From assembly GCA_951640165.1 (NCBI GenBank), contig OX621265.1, forward strand, positions 15,947,001 to 16,011,000: a stretch of DNA of 64,000 nt, written 5' to 3'. Under the pieces are notes generated by a model. It saw only the letters and a list, made by a program, of their open reading frames with translations, had not been told where the DNA came from and made no database searches. This stretch comes from Pseudoips prasinana. Lineage: Eukaryota > Arthropoda > Insecta > Lepidoptera > Nolidae. This document shows, piece after piece, positions 29,968 through 40,681 of this stretch (position 1 is its first letter; every line of letters starts with the position of its first letter). The translations under genes were made by a program, and so were the position numbers.

Positions 29968-30205
29968 GCTGTACAAAGGCCTCCCCCAAAGATCTCCACA
30001 ATTGCCGGTCTTACGCTAGTCGCATCCAGTCACTTCCAACGACCCTAACAAGATCCTGGCTGGTCCTGGCTAAGCTACGTCTTCCGGTTCGTGGTTCTGT
30101 TCTGTTCTACGAGATATGTGCCCTGCCCACTGCAACTTCAGCTTAGCAATTCTTCGGGCTATTATGGTTATTTGGGTTCGCCTACGGATCTCAGCATTTC
30201 TGATT
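29968..30205 (-). mobile_element. RTE 3'-end fragment, degraded
   Basis: CAAAGGCCTCCCCCAAAG, ATCTCCACAATTGCCGG and CGTCTTCCGGTTCGTGG are the reverse complement of the RTE C-terminal coding region (52300-52500), with substitutions and gaps. Confidence 0.7.
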
Positions 30206-30307
30206 CAATAACAATGTATACAGCAATGATTTTCGAATGTAACGGCAATGCAACGCGAATATATTATTACTTAAGATGTAACAATATTATAATTTTTTAA
30301 CTTACAC

Positions 30308-30535
30308 ACATACATAGACTCACGCCTGTTTCCCAGAGGGGTAGGCAGAGACAACGGATTTCCATCTGTCACGATCTTTGCACACGTCTTTTGCCTCGAT
30401 TACTGTCATTATATTCTTTATACATGCTCGCCGGTTTAGGGTACTTCTGACCTGCCTTGTCAGAGAATGTTCGACGAGGCTTTTCCCCTTCCGGTTGATC
30501 CATTCACACAGGCCAGGTATACTTCTTTGGTCAAT
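30308..30535 (-). pseudogene. LINE-B ORF2 C-terminal fragment
   Basis: CACGCCTGTTTCCCAGAGG, CATCTGTCACGATCTTTGC and CAGGCCAGGTATACTTC are the reverse of the LINE-B C-terminus seen in frame at 37700-37936. It is interrupted by a deletion near 30470. Confidence 0.6.
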
Positions 30536-30554
30536 CTTCTCTTCTCTTTTTTTA

Positions 30555-30800
30555 ACTTATATTTTACAATTAGCCTAGGAACCTTTCACTGCTTCACCGG
30601 TCTTTATGCGGGAGCGAGGCATCAAACCGTCTACCAAATATAACTACAAATTACGTACCCACGCAGGAGGGCACCCCTTTTAGGGTTCGAACCTCGACTC
30701 TGGGCGGTTACTGGCGGGAAGATGCTCATGCATGAGAGATGTTTTGTGAAACTTTTGCTTAAGTTAATACGCGCCCTATCGTCTGATTTAGGTTCGGAGA
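30555..30800 (+). repeat. Repeat X, diverged copy
   Basis: TTAGCCTAGGAACC, CACTGCTTCACCGG, GGTTCGAACCTCGACTCTG and GTTACTGGCGGG match the better copies at 31772-32040 and 63108-63385. Confidence 0.55.
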
Positions 30801-30944
30801 GGGCATTTTATGGATTAAAATGAAAACCAAGGGTCATGGAGGGCGGTGGTGGTCTCGACGCGTTCGTGCTCATACTCTCGTTTGGCAAGTACAATATATA
30901 TAATAATAACAATAATAATATCCTGCAACATTATTCACACACGG

Positions 30945-31165
30945 CCAACTTATTCCAAACTAAGCAGAACTGCAACGGAAAACAGATAACTGATATACTT
31001 CACATACTACTTTTTATTTCCTAAATACATACTTATATAAATAATCACACCCAGACACAAACCAAATAGACATGTTCATGCACACAAATATCTGTCCTGG
31101 GTGGGAATCGAAGCCACGAACACTGGCTTAACAGTCCTTTAACCAACAGACCAATAGGCCAGGAA
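30945..31165 (-). mobile_element. SINE3 element
   Basis: Minus-strand order: CAGTGTTCGTGGCTTCGATTC (B box), CAGATATTTGTGTGCATG, GTCTGGGTGTGATT, and TTTGGAATAAGTTGGCC at the tail end. The head is partly degraded. Confidence 0.65.
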
Positions 31166-31212
31166 GTCAGAGTATTAACCGAGGAGGAGGAGGAGGATAT
31201 GAATTATAGTGA

Positions 31213-31397
31213 ACTAGCTGTGCCCCCCGGTTATACTCGCGTTAAACTTTATAAATCATAGCCAATGTGTTAATCCAGGGTGTCGGCTAACTCCCGACCA
31301 AATTTTATGTAAATCGCTCCAGCCGTTTAGACGTGAAGAAGTAACAAACATTCACACTCACACACTCACAAACTTTCGCCTTTATACTATTAGTGTT
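31213..31397 (-). mobile_element. Helitron-like element, short
   Basis: The left edge AACTAGCTGTGCCCCCCGG is followed by ACTCGCGTTAAAC. The right side CACAAACTTTCGCCTTTAT and TATTAGTGTTA corresponds to the reversed 5' end. Confidence 0.65.
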
Positions 31398-31458
31398 ATG
31401 TTCCGTACCGACTCCTGTGTTTCTTGTACGGCTATTAGCTCCTTAATTTACCTAAACT

Positions 31459-31725
31459 ATGTACCCGTAGCTTAGTTAGCTTAGCTTAGTTGGTAGTGCT
31501 CCTGCCTACGAAGCTGGTGGTCCTGGGTTCGAATCCCGGTAAGTGCACATATTTGTGTGATGAGCACGAATATTTGTTTCTGAGTCATGGATGTTTTCTA
31601 TGTATATAAGTATTTATCTATCTATATAAGTATGTATATCGTCACCTGGTACCCATAGTACAAGCTCTGCTTAGTTTGGGGCTAGGATGATCTGTGACAT
31701 TGTCCCTAGATATTATTATTATTAT
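31459..31725 (+). mobile_element. SINE2 element with altered 5' end
   Basis: The head is preceded by repeated TTAGCTTAG words, then TTGGTAGTGCTCCTGCC and GGTTCGAATCCCGG. The body and 3' part are canonical, ending in ATT repeats. Confidence 0.8.
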
Positions 31726-31771
31726 TATACCCTGTATAAATAACAAAAAACCAAATTTAACGAATCATAAT

Positions 31772-32040
31772 GTTTTTTTTTTTTTTTTGACGTGACGCTA
31801 TAGTTAGCCTAGGAGGCTTTCACTTCTTCACCGGACTATAGAGGCGAGCAGAGGGCTCAAGCCGTCTAGCAATTAAGTAACCCGCGCCGGAGGGCACCCC
31901 CTGTGGGGTTCGAACCTCGACTCTGGGCGATTACTGGCGAAGAGAGGGCAGAGATCATCATTTTAGGGAGTTTTGTGCAACTTTCGCTCTACGTTAATGA
32001 CATGACGCGGCCCCCTTTTTATCGATACGATATGCAAACT
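31772..32040 (+). repeat. Repeat X
   Basis: A T-run leads into GACGTGACGCTATAGTTAGC, CTATAGAGGCGAGCAGAGG, GGGGTTCGAACCTCGACTC, GCAACTTTCGCTCTACG and CATGACGCGGCCCCC. Same as 63108-63385. The T-run suggests an A-tailed retroelement on the minus strand. Confidence 0.6.
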
Positions 32041-32239
32041 AATAATAATAATGACACTGCTAAACCACAAGTAAACTTTGTTAAGTCATTTATTTTATGG
32101 GACTCACTCACAAGTTTGGTAACCGCAGTTTTGGAGATATGACGTAAGAAACACACTTTCTTTTGGACGAACGAGTATGCTTGCGTGATGGACCGGTTTT
32201 AGTTTTCTATTCCAAACGATATAATACTATAATTACATT

Positions 32240-32460
32240 GATAAAATATAATAAACAAAATAAAAAAGATAGACTTTAAAAAAGCGCTTGTAAATGGTCA
32301 GAACATGTTTGTAGTACTTTAATTAAGTATATATAATTATTTCTAGCAACATAGATATTTAGGTACACGGATTGTATGAAAACATTTATAAAATTTATGT
32401 TATAATAGCAATGATATTTAGCTAGCTCATATAAAGTTATTGTCAAAGAGATTAATTATC
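32240..32460. repeat. Repeat Y
   Basis: GCGCTTGTAAATGGTCAGAACATG, given here as GCTTGTAAATGG and CAGAACATGTTT, then ATATTTAGGTAC and TAGCTAGCTCATA, match 62845-63030. X and Y lie in the opposite order at the two loci. Confidence 0.5.
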
Positions 32461-32650
32461 GAAATTTATAGTTTTAGTTCTATTTTACTACATATTGTGT
32501 GAATGGTTAGTCTATATTATGGTATTATTATTAGGGCGGACCTTGTGTTTATAACGACGGTCACGCTTTAATGCTATCACCGGATCCAATGCCCCCAACT
32601 GAGAAGCCCGAAGAAGAATATATTAATTGTTATATACCATATTATAATAG

Positions 32651-32905
32651 GACGGTCACCGTAGCCTAGTTGGTAGTGCTCCTGCCTACGAAGCTGGTGG
32701 TCCTGGGTTCGAATCCCGGTAAGTGCAAATACTTGTGTGATGAGCACGAATATTTGTTTCTGAGTCATGGATTTGTTCTATGTATATAAGTATTTATCTA
32801 TCTATATAAGTATGTATATCGTCGCCTGGTACCCATAGTACAAGCTTTGCTTAGTTTGGGGCTAGGATGATCTGTGTGACATTGTCCAACATATTATTAT
32901 TATAT
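32651..32905 (+). mobile_element. SINE2 element, full length
   Basis: GACGGTCACCGTAGCCTAG to CATTGTCC with an ATT tail. It is one of the best copies: A-box and B-box words are intact, and the 3' word GTACAAGCTTTGCTTAG is shared with the 3' UTR of the LINE at 33973. Confidence 0.88.
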
Positions 32906-32917
32906 TATAACAATTAC

Positions 32918-33507
32918 AGTCTTATTTAAAAACGCTACTTAAATTTAAGCCGGCCGCTCAACCATGGTTTATCAAATTTTTCATTTAAAAACACGATTTA
33001 ACTTTGACCCGCGGTTGATCCATGTCAAAATTTAAACCACGTCGGCCCCTGGTTTAAAGCTTGCTCAAATATGGCGGATTTTATTTGCATCAGCTGACGT
33101 TTTGTTTGTGAATGGAGGTTTTATTGAAGTTACTAACCGTTTTAATTTTTAAATAAATACTGAATTCCAGTTGGAATCTTATCACAAACTTCAAAATCCA
33201 CCGAAGAAAATCAGTAGTCCTTGAAAATGCACTGTTACGATCATAAATCTATCATTCCATGTCTACCATAGAGCAAAAATCATAAAGTTTTGATACATAA
33301 TCCGATTTAGTCGATTAATTTTGGTCAAGCTCTATACCAGTCTCAGAAATGTTGACAGTGTGAAATAAAATGACGTTACTTAGCTGAGAAACCTTTAAGT
33401 AGGGTTTTTAAATAAATAAATAGTTGAGCGGGGTTTAAGTGGTTGAGCAGGGTTTAGCTGAGACATGGTTAAGCGGCGGATCAAGGAATTATTTTAAATA
33501 AGAGTGT
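32918..33507. mobile_element. Degenerate inverted-repeat element
   Basis: The left has TCTTATTTAAAA and GCCGCTCAACCATGG. The right, reversed, has TCTTATTTAAAA and GCCGCTTAACCATG. The interior is non-coding. Ends are approximate and no clear target duplication is seen. Confidence 0.45.
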
Positions 33508-33540
33508 TAGTGTATAAAATTATATATGTATATTAGATAT

Positions 33541-33652
33541 GGCTGACGGCCAAGAAGAATATCTCCACCCCTTCTCATCCCGTAGAAGTCATCCCGAGGG
33601 AATATATGTATACCAGAGAATGGACAGCAGCTTTCTTCTGAGTACTATAACC
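33541..33652 (+). mobile_element. RTE 5'-end fragment
   Basis: GGCTGACGGCCAAGAAG, CTCATCCCGTAGAAG and ATACCAGAGAATGGACAGC match the 5' UTR of the complete RTE (49352-49450). The copy breaks off before the coding region, unusual for a LINE fragment. Confidence 0.65.
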
Positions 33653-33674
33653 ATATGGATGTTTTCTATGTATA

Positions 33675-33938
33675 CATACATACATACATACATAGACTCA
33701 CGCCTGTTTCCCAGAGGGGTAGGCAGAGACAACGGATCTCCATTTGTCACGATTGTTTCATGTGGTCTTCCCCTTCCGGTTGTCCCATTCACACAGGCCA
33801 GGTATACTTCTTTTGTCAATCTTCTTTCATTCATTTCTAAATGGCCAAACCATCTCAGCATGCCTTTTTCAATCTTTGTGACTACATCCTCTTTCACACC
33901 ACAACGCTCTCTTACATCAGTATTTCGAATTCTGTCTC
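33675..33938 (-). mobile_element. LINE-B insertion with 12-bp duplication
   Basis: TTTCTATGTATA is present at 33663-33674 and again at 33939-33950. The 264-bp insert is a 5'-truncated LINE-B with a CATA/TATG tail at its left end. It encodes a broken C-terminus ([20 protein letters not shown]), with a deletion relative to 37700-37936. Confidence 0.82.
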
Positions 33939-33972
33939 TTTCTATGTATATAAGTATTTATCTATCTATATA

Positions 33973-35702
33973 CAAATACAAATACAAATACAAATATTTT
34001 TATTGACACCAAAAATTACATTTACATATAACATTACATAATAATTTAGGTGAAATATTAACATTAAAACATTAACAGCGGGTTCCACACTAAGCAAAGC
34101 TTGTATTGTGGATGCCAACTTCTTATATGGTTAACATTAAATTTGTGAGCCACCACATAATATATTTCTTTTTACAGTTACAGTTTATTTAAAATAAAAG
34201 CATGAAGAAGAGAAGAGAATGCTAATAAAATATAAGTATAATAAACTAATAAATACATAATACATAAATATAAAACGAATTCTCTAAGTTTTATCATATA
34301 ATAATATTTAATAACTATATAATCACGTATATTATATCATGAAATGCATCATATCATAGATACTAATAATAATTCACAAGAATCATATGATAAGGAGGAC
34401 AACCAGCTGGTTATCACTGATTTGGCTTCAAAAATTGTTTTGTTCTTCAGGTCACATGAAACTAGAACCTTATTGTAAAGATAGATTTTAATATAAGGGA
34501 AGAAACGTTTTGCAAAAGACGATCTGACTATTGGTAATTTGAGTCTAAAAACTCTGCGGTTGAGCAGTCTTTTGTAGTCGATTGAAGCACGAGTTTCACT
34601 GTGTGCTAATAAGGTTGTTTTAAGTATAAATAGCTTACGAACACTCAACACAGCACTCTCGGCATATATCCTGTCTGTACTGTATCTATAGGGTTTTTGG
34701 AGCATAGTCTTAATAACAGCACGCTGAGCCCTCTCAACTTGGAGCATAATGGTCTTACCTGCATTTCCCCAGCTGGTTATGCAGTACATTAAAAGTGATT
34801 GACAAAGTGCATTATATACCGTCTTCAGCGTATATGGATCAGTAATATATCGGAGTTTCTTCATTACATAAATAACTTTCCTAACCCTATTTGAAAGAGA
34901 TTCGATGTGAGCCTTGAAATTTAGGTTTTCGTCAATCAGAACTCCTAGATATTTTATGACTGTTGTCCTTTTTATATCTTTGCAACTACATTGACCACCG
35001 GCAGGGATGCACGTATGTATTTTAATGTTAGAATGTGGTGACGGGGCTGAAGCAGCTGTCTTATGGAAACAAATGTACTTTGACTTGCTTGTATTTAGAG
35101 TGAGAAGGTTGCGCTGTAGCCAATTTAATATCTGTTTCAAACCAGTTTCTGCTTTTGCCAATGCTTCATTCCATGATCTTCCATGAAACACCATTGCAGT
35201 ATCATCTGCGTAGCAAATAATGTCACCACTTACTTTGAATTCATGGATATCATTCATATAAAGTATAAAAAGTGTTGGGCCCAAAATGCTACCCTGCGGT
35301 ACACCGAATTTCACATCATTTTGTGCACTTTAAGTGTTGTCAAGTCTAATACACTGTTTCCGTTCCGTTAGATAGCTTTTAAACCAGTCTAGTGCAAGGC
35401 CTCTTATTCCAATGTTTTCTAGTTTTTGTAAAAGTATCCGAACAGACACGGTATCAAAGGCCTTTGCAAGGTCTAGGAAAACGCCAATGGATTTTTCATT
35501 ACAATCAAGGTATGATGAGATTGTTGAGGTCAACAGACGCACAGCTGCTTCAGTAGATTTGTTTCGTCTGAAACCAAATTGTCTATCCGAGAGGAATTCT
35601 CGCGACTCAATGTATTTCACTAGTCTATTGCTAACGATGCTCTCCAATATTTTGGAAAAAGTCCCGAGCAACGAAATCGGTCTATAATTATCTGGTGAGT
35701 CA
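33973..35702 (-). mobile_element. LINE-A second copy, 5'-truncated
   Basis: The tail is at the left (TACAAA repeats, 33971-33998). Then come a 3' UTR, which contains CAATACAAGCTTTGCTTAG on the minus strand, and the reverse transcriptase coding region up to 35697. The 5' end breaks inside the reverse transcriptase at NYRPISLL. It is inserted in SINE2. Confidence 0.82.
34349..35697 (-). pseudogene. LINE ORF2 remnant (reverse transcriptase)
   Basis: One frame runs from NYRPISLL through GFRRNKSTE, FLDLAKAFDTV, GVPQGSILGPTLF, YADD and RVRKVIYVMKKLR to the end. It is interrupted by a single in-frame TAA at 35332-35330, between KQCIRLDNT and the GVPQGS block. The endonuclease and the first reverse transcriptase motifs are missing. 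It resembles the LINE at 18038 in every block but clearly differs in residues, so it is a related subfamily and not the same copy. Confidence 0.88.
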
Positions 35703-35811
35703 ATATAAGTATGTATATCGTCGCCTGGTACCCATAGTACAAGCTTTGCTTAGTTTGGGGCTAGGATGATCTGTGTGACATTGTCCCTAGATATTATTAT
35801 ATATCTAACTA

Positions 35812-35994
35812 CGTTCGCCAACCCGTCTGCCAAGCGTGGCGATTATGGTATATTCACCCATTCTTAGGGATGCTGTTGTCCAGCGGTGAAGAAGTCACTG
35901 GATGCTGGATGCGGATAGTGCAACACCGGTAATAGTGAAGATCTTTTGGGTAGGTCTTTGTCCAGTATTGGGCGTCTATGTGATATGATGATCA
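35812..35994 (+). mobile_element. RTE derivative with deleted interior
   Basis: The 5' UTR words CGCCAACCCGTCTGCC and AAGCGTGGCGATTATGG are followed within about 60 bp by 3' end words (GCTGGATGCGGATAG, GTCTTTGTCCAG, GATATGATGATCA). The whole coding region (about 2.8 kb) is absent. Confidence 0.72.
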
Positions 35995-36401
35995 TGCTAT
36001 TAGAGAAGGTCCAGAGAAGAGCGACAAAAATGGCTTCAGTACTGAGAAACAAACCATATGAGGAACGATTAAAAGACCTTGGCCTCACTTCTCTCGAAAA
36101 ACGTAGACAGAGAAGAAGTCTCATTGAAACCTACAAAATTTTGTCTGGGTCCTACAATGTAGCAGGAATTAGGGACTTGTTTACTCTAAGTGACAATCAA
36201 TATCTGAGAGGACACTCCCTAAAATTAAGCGGAATACCGCACAAAAGAAATCCACTAAAACACTTCATGCCAAACCGTGTGGTCAATGAGTGGAATGAAC
36301 TTCCTGAAACTGTCATAAAGGCACCCAATTTAAACTGCTTCAAAAACAGACTTGACAAATTTTCCAAATTGCAAACAAAAACACACGCATCAGCTTACTA
36401 G
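35994..36401 (+). pseudogene. CR1/L2-type LINE ORF2 C-terminal fragment
   Basis: About 135 codons are open to a TAG at 36399-36401. They show LEKVQRRATKM, PYEERLKDLGLTSLEKRR, TLSDNQYLRGHSLKL, NRVVNEWNELPE and CFKNRLDKF. This is the usual end of CR1/L2-like ORF2 proteins, downstream of the reverse transcriptase. A run of ATA/ATG repeats follows as the tail (36422-36450). The frame continues upstream into RTE sequence by chance. Confidence 0.8.
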
Positions 36402-36493
36402 CTGCTAGTGTGATAAACACCTAATAATAATAATAATAATGATGATGATCCTCGATGACTTGCCAGCCGAGAGTACCAACATACCGATACAAA

Positions 36494-36842
36494 CAGACGG
36501 CGCTAGCGTGGTTGGTAGATGCTTGCTTGGCATGCATGCCGCAGGTCATGGGTTCGATTCCCACCCAGGACAGATATTTGTGTGCATGACCATGTCTGTT
36601 TGTTCTGATTCTGGGTGTAATTTTCTGTATAAGTATTTATTTACAAAAGAAAAGTAGTTTATCTGTTATCTGGTTTCCATAGTACAAGCTCTGCTTAGTT
36701 TTGGATCAGATGGCCGATTGTAAAAAATAGAAAAAAATATATAAGTATGTGTTTACAATTTACTCGTATATCTGGTTTTCATAGGACAAGCTCTGCTTAG
36801 TTTGGGATCAGATGGTCGTGTGTGAATAATGCCCCAGGATAT
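36494..36842 (+). mobile_element. SINE3 element plus partial second copy
   Basis: 36494-36722 is a full SINE3 (GCTAGCGTGGTTGGTAG, GGGTTCGATTCCCACCC, GTACAAGCTCTGCTTAG). 36742-36842 repeats only the 3' part (AAGCTCTGCTTAGTTTGG, TGTGTGAATAATGCCCC). Confidence 0.8.
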
Positions 36843-37254
36843 TAAATAGAGATATATGTTTGTAAACATTCTACCTACCCAATCCAATTTATCTCTTGTT
36901 TTCGGATCAGAGACGCCAAATGGCTATGATCGGTAGCGCGTAATAAACATTAATTATATCGTGATTGTGGAAAAAAACCAATGGAAACTACCCATACAAT
37001 AAAAGTAAGTTAATTAAGACAATTATATAAAGATAAGCAATCTTTATTAACAATATTTCCTTAGGAATTTACAGTATTGTTATTTGCAAAAATATAAATC
37101 TCTATCACGGTCTTCTTCTTATCGTGTCGATGGTAAGAATCAGATTCTATCTTCCCAAAATTGGGCAACGCTGCTCGCTTTGGCTGAAGCGTCATACAAG
37201 TCCTGAAGGGAACAAGAGACTGGACAGCAGGGACAATCGGATATTTTTTTTTTT
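36843..37254. other. No recognisable gene
   Basis: Mixed AT-rich sequence with no supported feature. A T14 run lies at about 37244-37257, next to the SINE2. Confidence 0.4.
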
Positions 37255-37512
37255 TTTAATAATAATATCTGGGGACTATGCCACACAGATCATCCTAGCC
37301 CCAAACTAAGCAAAGCTTGTACTATGGGGTACCAGGCGACGATATACATACTTATATAGATAGATAAATACTTATATACATAGAAAACATCCATGACTCA
37401 GAAACAAATATTCGTGCTCATCACACAAATATTTGCACTTACCGAGATTCGAACCCAGGACCACCAGCTTCGTAGGCAGGAGCACTAACAACTAGGCTAT
37501 GGTGACCGTCAA
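37255..37512 (-). mobile_element. SINE2 element
   Basis: A reversed SINE2: an ATT tail at the left, GCTTGTACTATGGGGTACC, GTGCTCATCACACAAATA, and a B-box and A-box head at 37440-37510 with one changed base in the A-box region. Confidence 0.83.
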
Positions 37513-37676
37513 ATATAAATGTGCCATACTTTGGGGTGACACTTTCTATCACGGTGATCTCACAATATTACACAACAAGAGCGCTCATAGCTAGACACCT
37601 CACGGGTCTGCAAGGAATCGGCCCTTTAAGACATCCACCGGGCCTGGCCATTCATATCGGGCCCGGTAAGTTACTA

Positions 37677-37938
37677 CATACATACATACATACATAGACT
37701 CACGCCTGTTTCCCAGAGGGGTAGGCAGAGACAACGGATTTCCATCTGTCACGATCTTTGCACACGTCTTTTGCCTCGATTACTGTCATTATATTTTTCA
37801 TACATGCTCGCCGGTTTAGGGTACTTCTGACCTGCCCTTTCTTGAGAACGTCTCCGATTTGGTCAGAGAATGTTCGACGAAGTCTTCCCCTTCCGGTTGT
37901 TCCATTCACACAGGCCAGGTATACTTCTTTGGTCAATG
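37677..37938 (-). pseudogene. LINE-B ORF2 C-terminal fragment
   Basis: The frame on the minus strand encodes [35 protein letters not shown] and [14 protein letters not shown] before a stop. Then a CATA-repeat tail sits at the left edge. It is the best preserved minus-strand copy. The upstream reverse transcriptase is missing. Confidence 0.75.
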
Positions 37939-38107
37939 TAACTGGTTTGAAATAAATATTTCATTGTATTTTCCTTGTATTTATCCTCCATTTACTTAAA
38001 GCAAATTTCAATAAAATACTTTAAATGTTTCATTCTTACACATCAACCGGGCGGGCCGGAGGGGTTGAAAAACATACCGGGTTGCAATCTCTGGTACCGG
38101 ACCATAA

Positions 38108-38637
38108 TCCAGCGTTATTTCAAGAATGCCTAGTTTGCATGTCAAACTGGTAAACCCACATCTCGTCACCAGTAACAATGCGTTTCATGAATGTTGGGTC
38201 GGAATGACTCGTTCTACCATGTCCTCAGCGACCTTCATGCGATTGAGTTTTTGGAGAAAATTCAGATCTTTTGGGACTAGCCGAGTGGCAACATGTTTCA
38301 TACCCAAATGATTATTTAAAATGGTACGAATCGACTCGTGAGATACAGAAAGTTTGGCGGCTATCTCTCTCAGAGTTGAATGAGGATTTTCAGTCACTAT
38401 TTCCTTCACTTTTGCGATGTTAACTTCAGTTGCAGACGTTGATGGCCTACCAGAGCGAGGCAAATCTTTCATCACATCTTGACCGCTTTTGAACGCTTTG
38501 AACCACTCATAAGCACGAGTTTTTGATAAAGTCGATTCATTGTAAGCCTTCTGTAACATTTTCAGTGACTCCGAACACGAAATTCCATTAGCGATGCAAA
38601 ATTTAAGACAAACTCTTTGTTCGATATTTTTGTCCAT
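38108..38637 (-). pseudogene. mariner-type transposase, truncated and frameshifted
   Basis: From the ATG at 38637 the frame encodes a helix-turn-helix N-terminal region (MDKNIEQRVCLKF, AYEWFKAFKSG, LPRSGRPSTS, STLREIAAKLSVSHESIRT). The frame breaks near 38200. In another frame the sequence continues into the first catalytic motif (TGDEMWVY) and then stops matching at about 38110. The other two catalytic Asp blocks are gone, so it is dead. It belongs to a different mariner lineage from the intact one at 25049. Confidence 0.82.
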
Positions 38638-38639
38638 TA

Positions 38640-39160
38640 TGAAATTCGCAATACACACTATATATGATATTACTAAAACCAGCACAGTATTTAATATAAA
38701 TAACAGATGCAACTCAAACTCCGCGCCAAAATGGAAAACAGTTGTGCCAATTGAATTTGGAACCATAAACAAATCATCCATTCCCGATACTTTTTTGACT
38801 GAATATATACACAGTAGTACCAATGAGCTATATGTATGCTCATGGAAAGCGTGTCACCACACGCATAACTTGAGTATCACGCTTTTGGTTCACCCAAAAA
38901 GTACACATATGTATATACCTACACAGTGTACACATAGCTTATGGGACGCATGACGTCGCGATGACACGATTTCCATGATTTTCATTCACCAGAAAAGTCA
39001 ACGCGCCTAAATAAATATTCATTTTAAAATTCGTAATATCAATAAGGAGTCTGAAAATCAGCGGTATTAGAACGCCGTGCTTCGGAACTCATATAAAGCT
39101 GCTGATTCCGTGCATGATCCTTTTCCAATCGTGTTGGATAGCTTTTCTATTGTATTAAAT
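38640..39160. other. No gene seen
   Basis: AT-rich flank of the mariner remnant. ATATGTGTACTTTTTGGGT-like words (38890-38915) may be old transposon-end sequence, but no matching second end was found. Confidence 0.35.
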
Positions 39161-39162
39161 AC

Positions 39163-39912
39163 AGGCTGTGCCTCGCGGTTTTACCCGCGTTAAATTTTAT
39201 AAATGATCACAGATCCTCCGTAGGTGATAGCGTGATAATATGTAGCCTATATGTTAACCTGACCTCTTAGTAATATTCGTACAAAATATGAAGTAAATCC
39301 ATCCAATACTTTTTGAGTTTAGCCCGGACATACATACAGACAAACCGACAAAAATTCTAAACTATATATTTTTGGCTTCGATATCTATTGTAGATAGCTG
39401 TGCCCCCGGTTTTACCCACGTTAAATTTTATAAATCATCACAGCTCCTCCCCGTAGGTGATAGCGTGATAATATGTAGCGTATATGTTGACCCGACCTCT
39501 TAGTAATATTCATGCAAAATTTGAAGTAAATCCATGCAGTGCTTTTTGAGTTTAGCCCGGACATACATACAGACAAACAGAGACACAGACAAAAATTCTA
39601 AAAAAAAACTTGTGTGTACTTATGTACACGCGTTAGAAGTTATACTTCTTAATATACAACTTGAAAATAGTTATCAATTTTCATACCACCTAGAACTAAC
39701 TTCATGCTGTTAAATTTTTTGGTGTCGGTGTGCGCGCGCATCGTAAAAATTCACTCTCATCAATTTTCTCCATCGCGCCAAAAGAAGTATAACTTCAATA
39801 AAAACTATATTTTTGGCTTCCATATCGATTGTATATCACGCCCAAGTATCCTTTTTAAAAAATATTCAATGTACAGTTTTGACTTTCCTACTATTTTATT
39901 AAATGTATAGAT
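39163..39912 (-). mobile_element. Two adjoining Helitron-like elements
   Basis: Reversed hairpin ends start at 39163 (GGCTGTGCCTCGCGG) and 39396 (AGCTGTGCCCCCGG). The second copy carries about 190 bp extra (39606-39800) bounded by GAAGTTATACTTCTT and AAGAAGTATAACTTC, a likely small inverted-repeat insertion. Confidence 0.65.
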
Positions 39913-40165
39913 TTTATTGCCCTGTCAGTCAGTATTGCCAGTTTGTTTATAATAATATGTGATGACTTAACAAATTTGAATGTAGTTAGCATCACAGCGA
40001 GTATTGTCAACGCAAACAGAACATTTTAGCATATGTACGGCAAGTATTTAATTATTTAAACAAACATCAGGTGTTACATTGATGTATTCAGTTACATTAT
40101 ATAATCTATTCGAGCTGTTTCCGCTAAAAGTTTAAGGTTTTTTTGAATTCGTGTTTAATATCACT

Positions 40166-40343
40166 GCCTCTAGCACGAGTTCCTGCAGTTTACTTACTCG
40201 ATCACACGTACAGTTTCGTCCCATACATTGAGCACCAGAGTTTTAGTTCTTAATAGTTTCCGCGAGAGGCGCTGGTGTTCAATGTATGGAAGGAAACTGT
40301 ACGTGTGATCGAGTAAGTAAACTGCAGGAACTTGTGCAGAGAT
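40166..40343. mobile_element. Fold-back MITE, copy 2
   Basis: Same element as 26541-26736: CTCTAGCACGAGTTCCTGC, then CATACATTGAGCACCAG, loop, and complementary arm. It lacks the terminal duplication of copy 1. Confidence 0.8.
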
Positions 40344-40640
40344 GGCGACAAACGAGCAAGTGGGTCACCTGATGATAAGTGATCACCACCGCCCATAGAC
40401 ACTCGCGACTCCTCTGGTGTCGCGAGTGTGGTAATGCGTTGCCGGCCTTTAAGAGTCAGCGAGCAAGTGTTGCTGACCCTTCCCCCCACCCCAAAGAGCT
40501 CTGGCGACCTTACTCACGCTCGGAAACACAACATTAAAATTATTAATGTTATTATTAAGGAATGTCTTCTGTAAGGTGGAGGTACTCCCCCAGTCGGGCT
40601 GCTCTTTGAGCCAATTAACGCTGTCGCCTACCTCTCTTTA
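40344..40640 (+). repeat. Dispersed repeat R40, copy 2
   Basis: ACGAGCAAGTGGGTCACC, GTTGCCGGCCTTTAAG, TACTCACGCTCGGAAACAC and CCCCAGTCGGGCTGC are the reverse of 28245-28580. Confidence 0.7.
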
Positions 40641-40681
40641 TCTCCTCTCTACCTCAACTTTATTTTTAAATTTATACGGTA

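Larger units (their letters stand above)
33656..35796 (+). mobile_element. SINE2 copy split by two LINE insertions
   Basis: Pieces at 33656-33674, 33939-33972 and 35703-35796 join into one SINE2 3' half (GGATGTTTTCTATG, then AAGTATTTATCTATC, then AAGTATGTATATCGTC and GTACAAGCTTTGCTTAG). The interruptions are LINE-B (33675-33938) and LINE-A (33973-35702). Confidence 0.8.

Noticed and set aside
38640..38823. N-terminal extension of the mariner remnant
   Set aside because: The 62 residues before MDKNIEQ are hydrophobic and unlike any transposase. They are simply an open stretch upstream of the true start.
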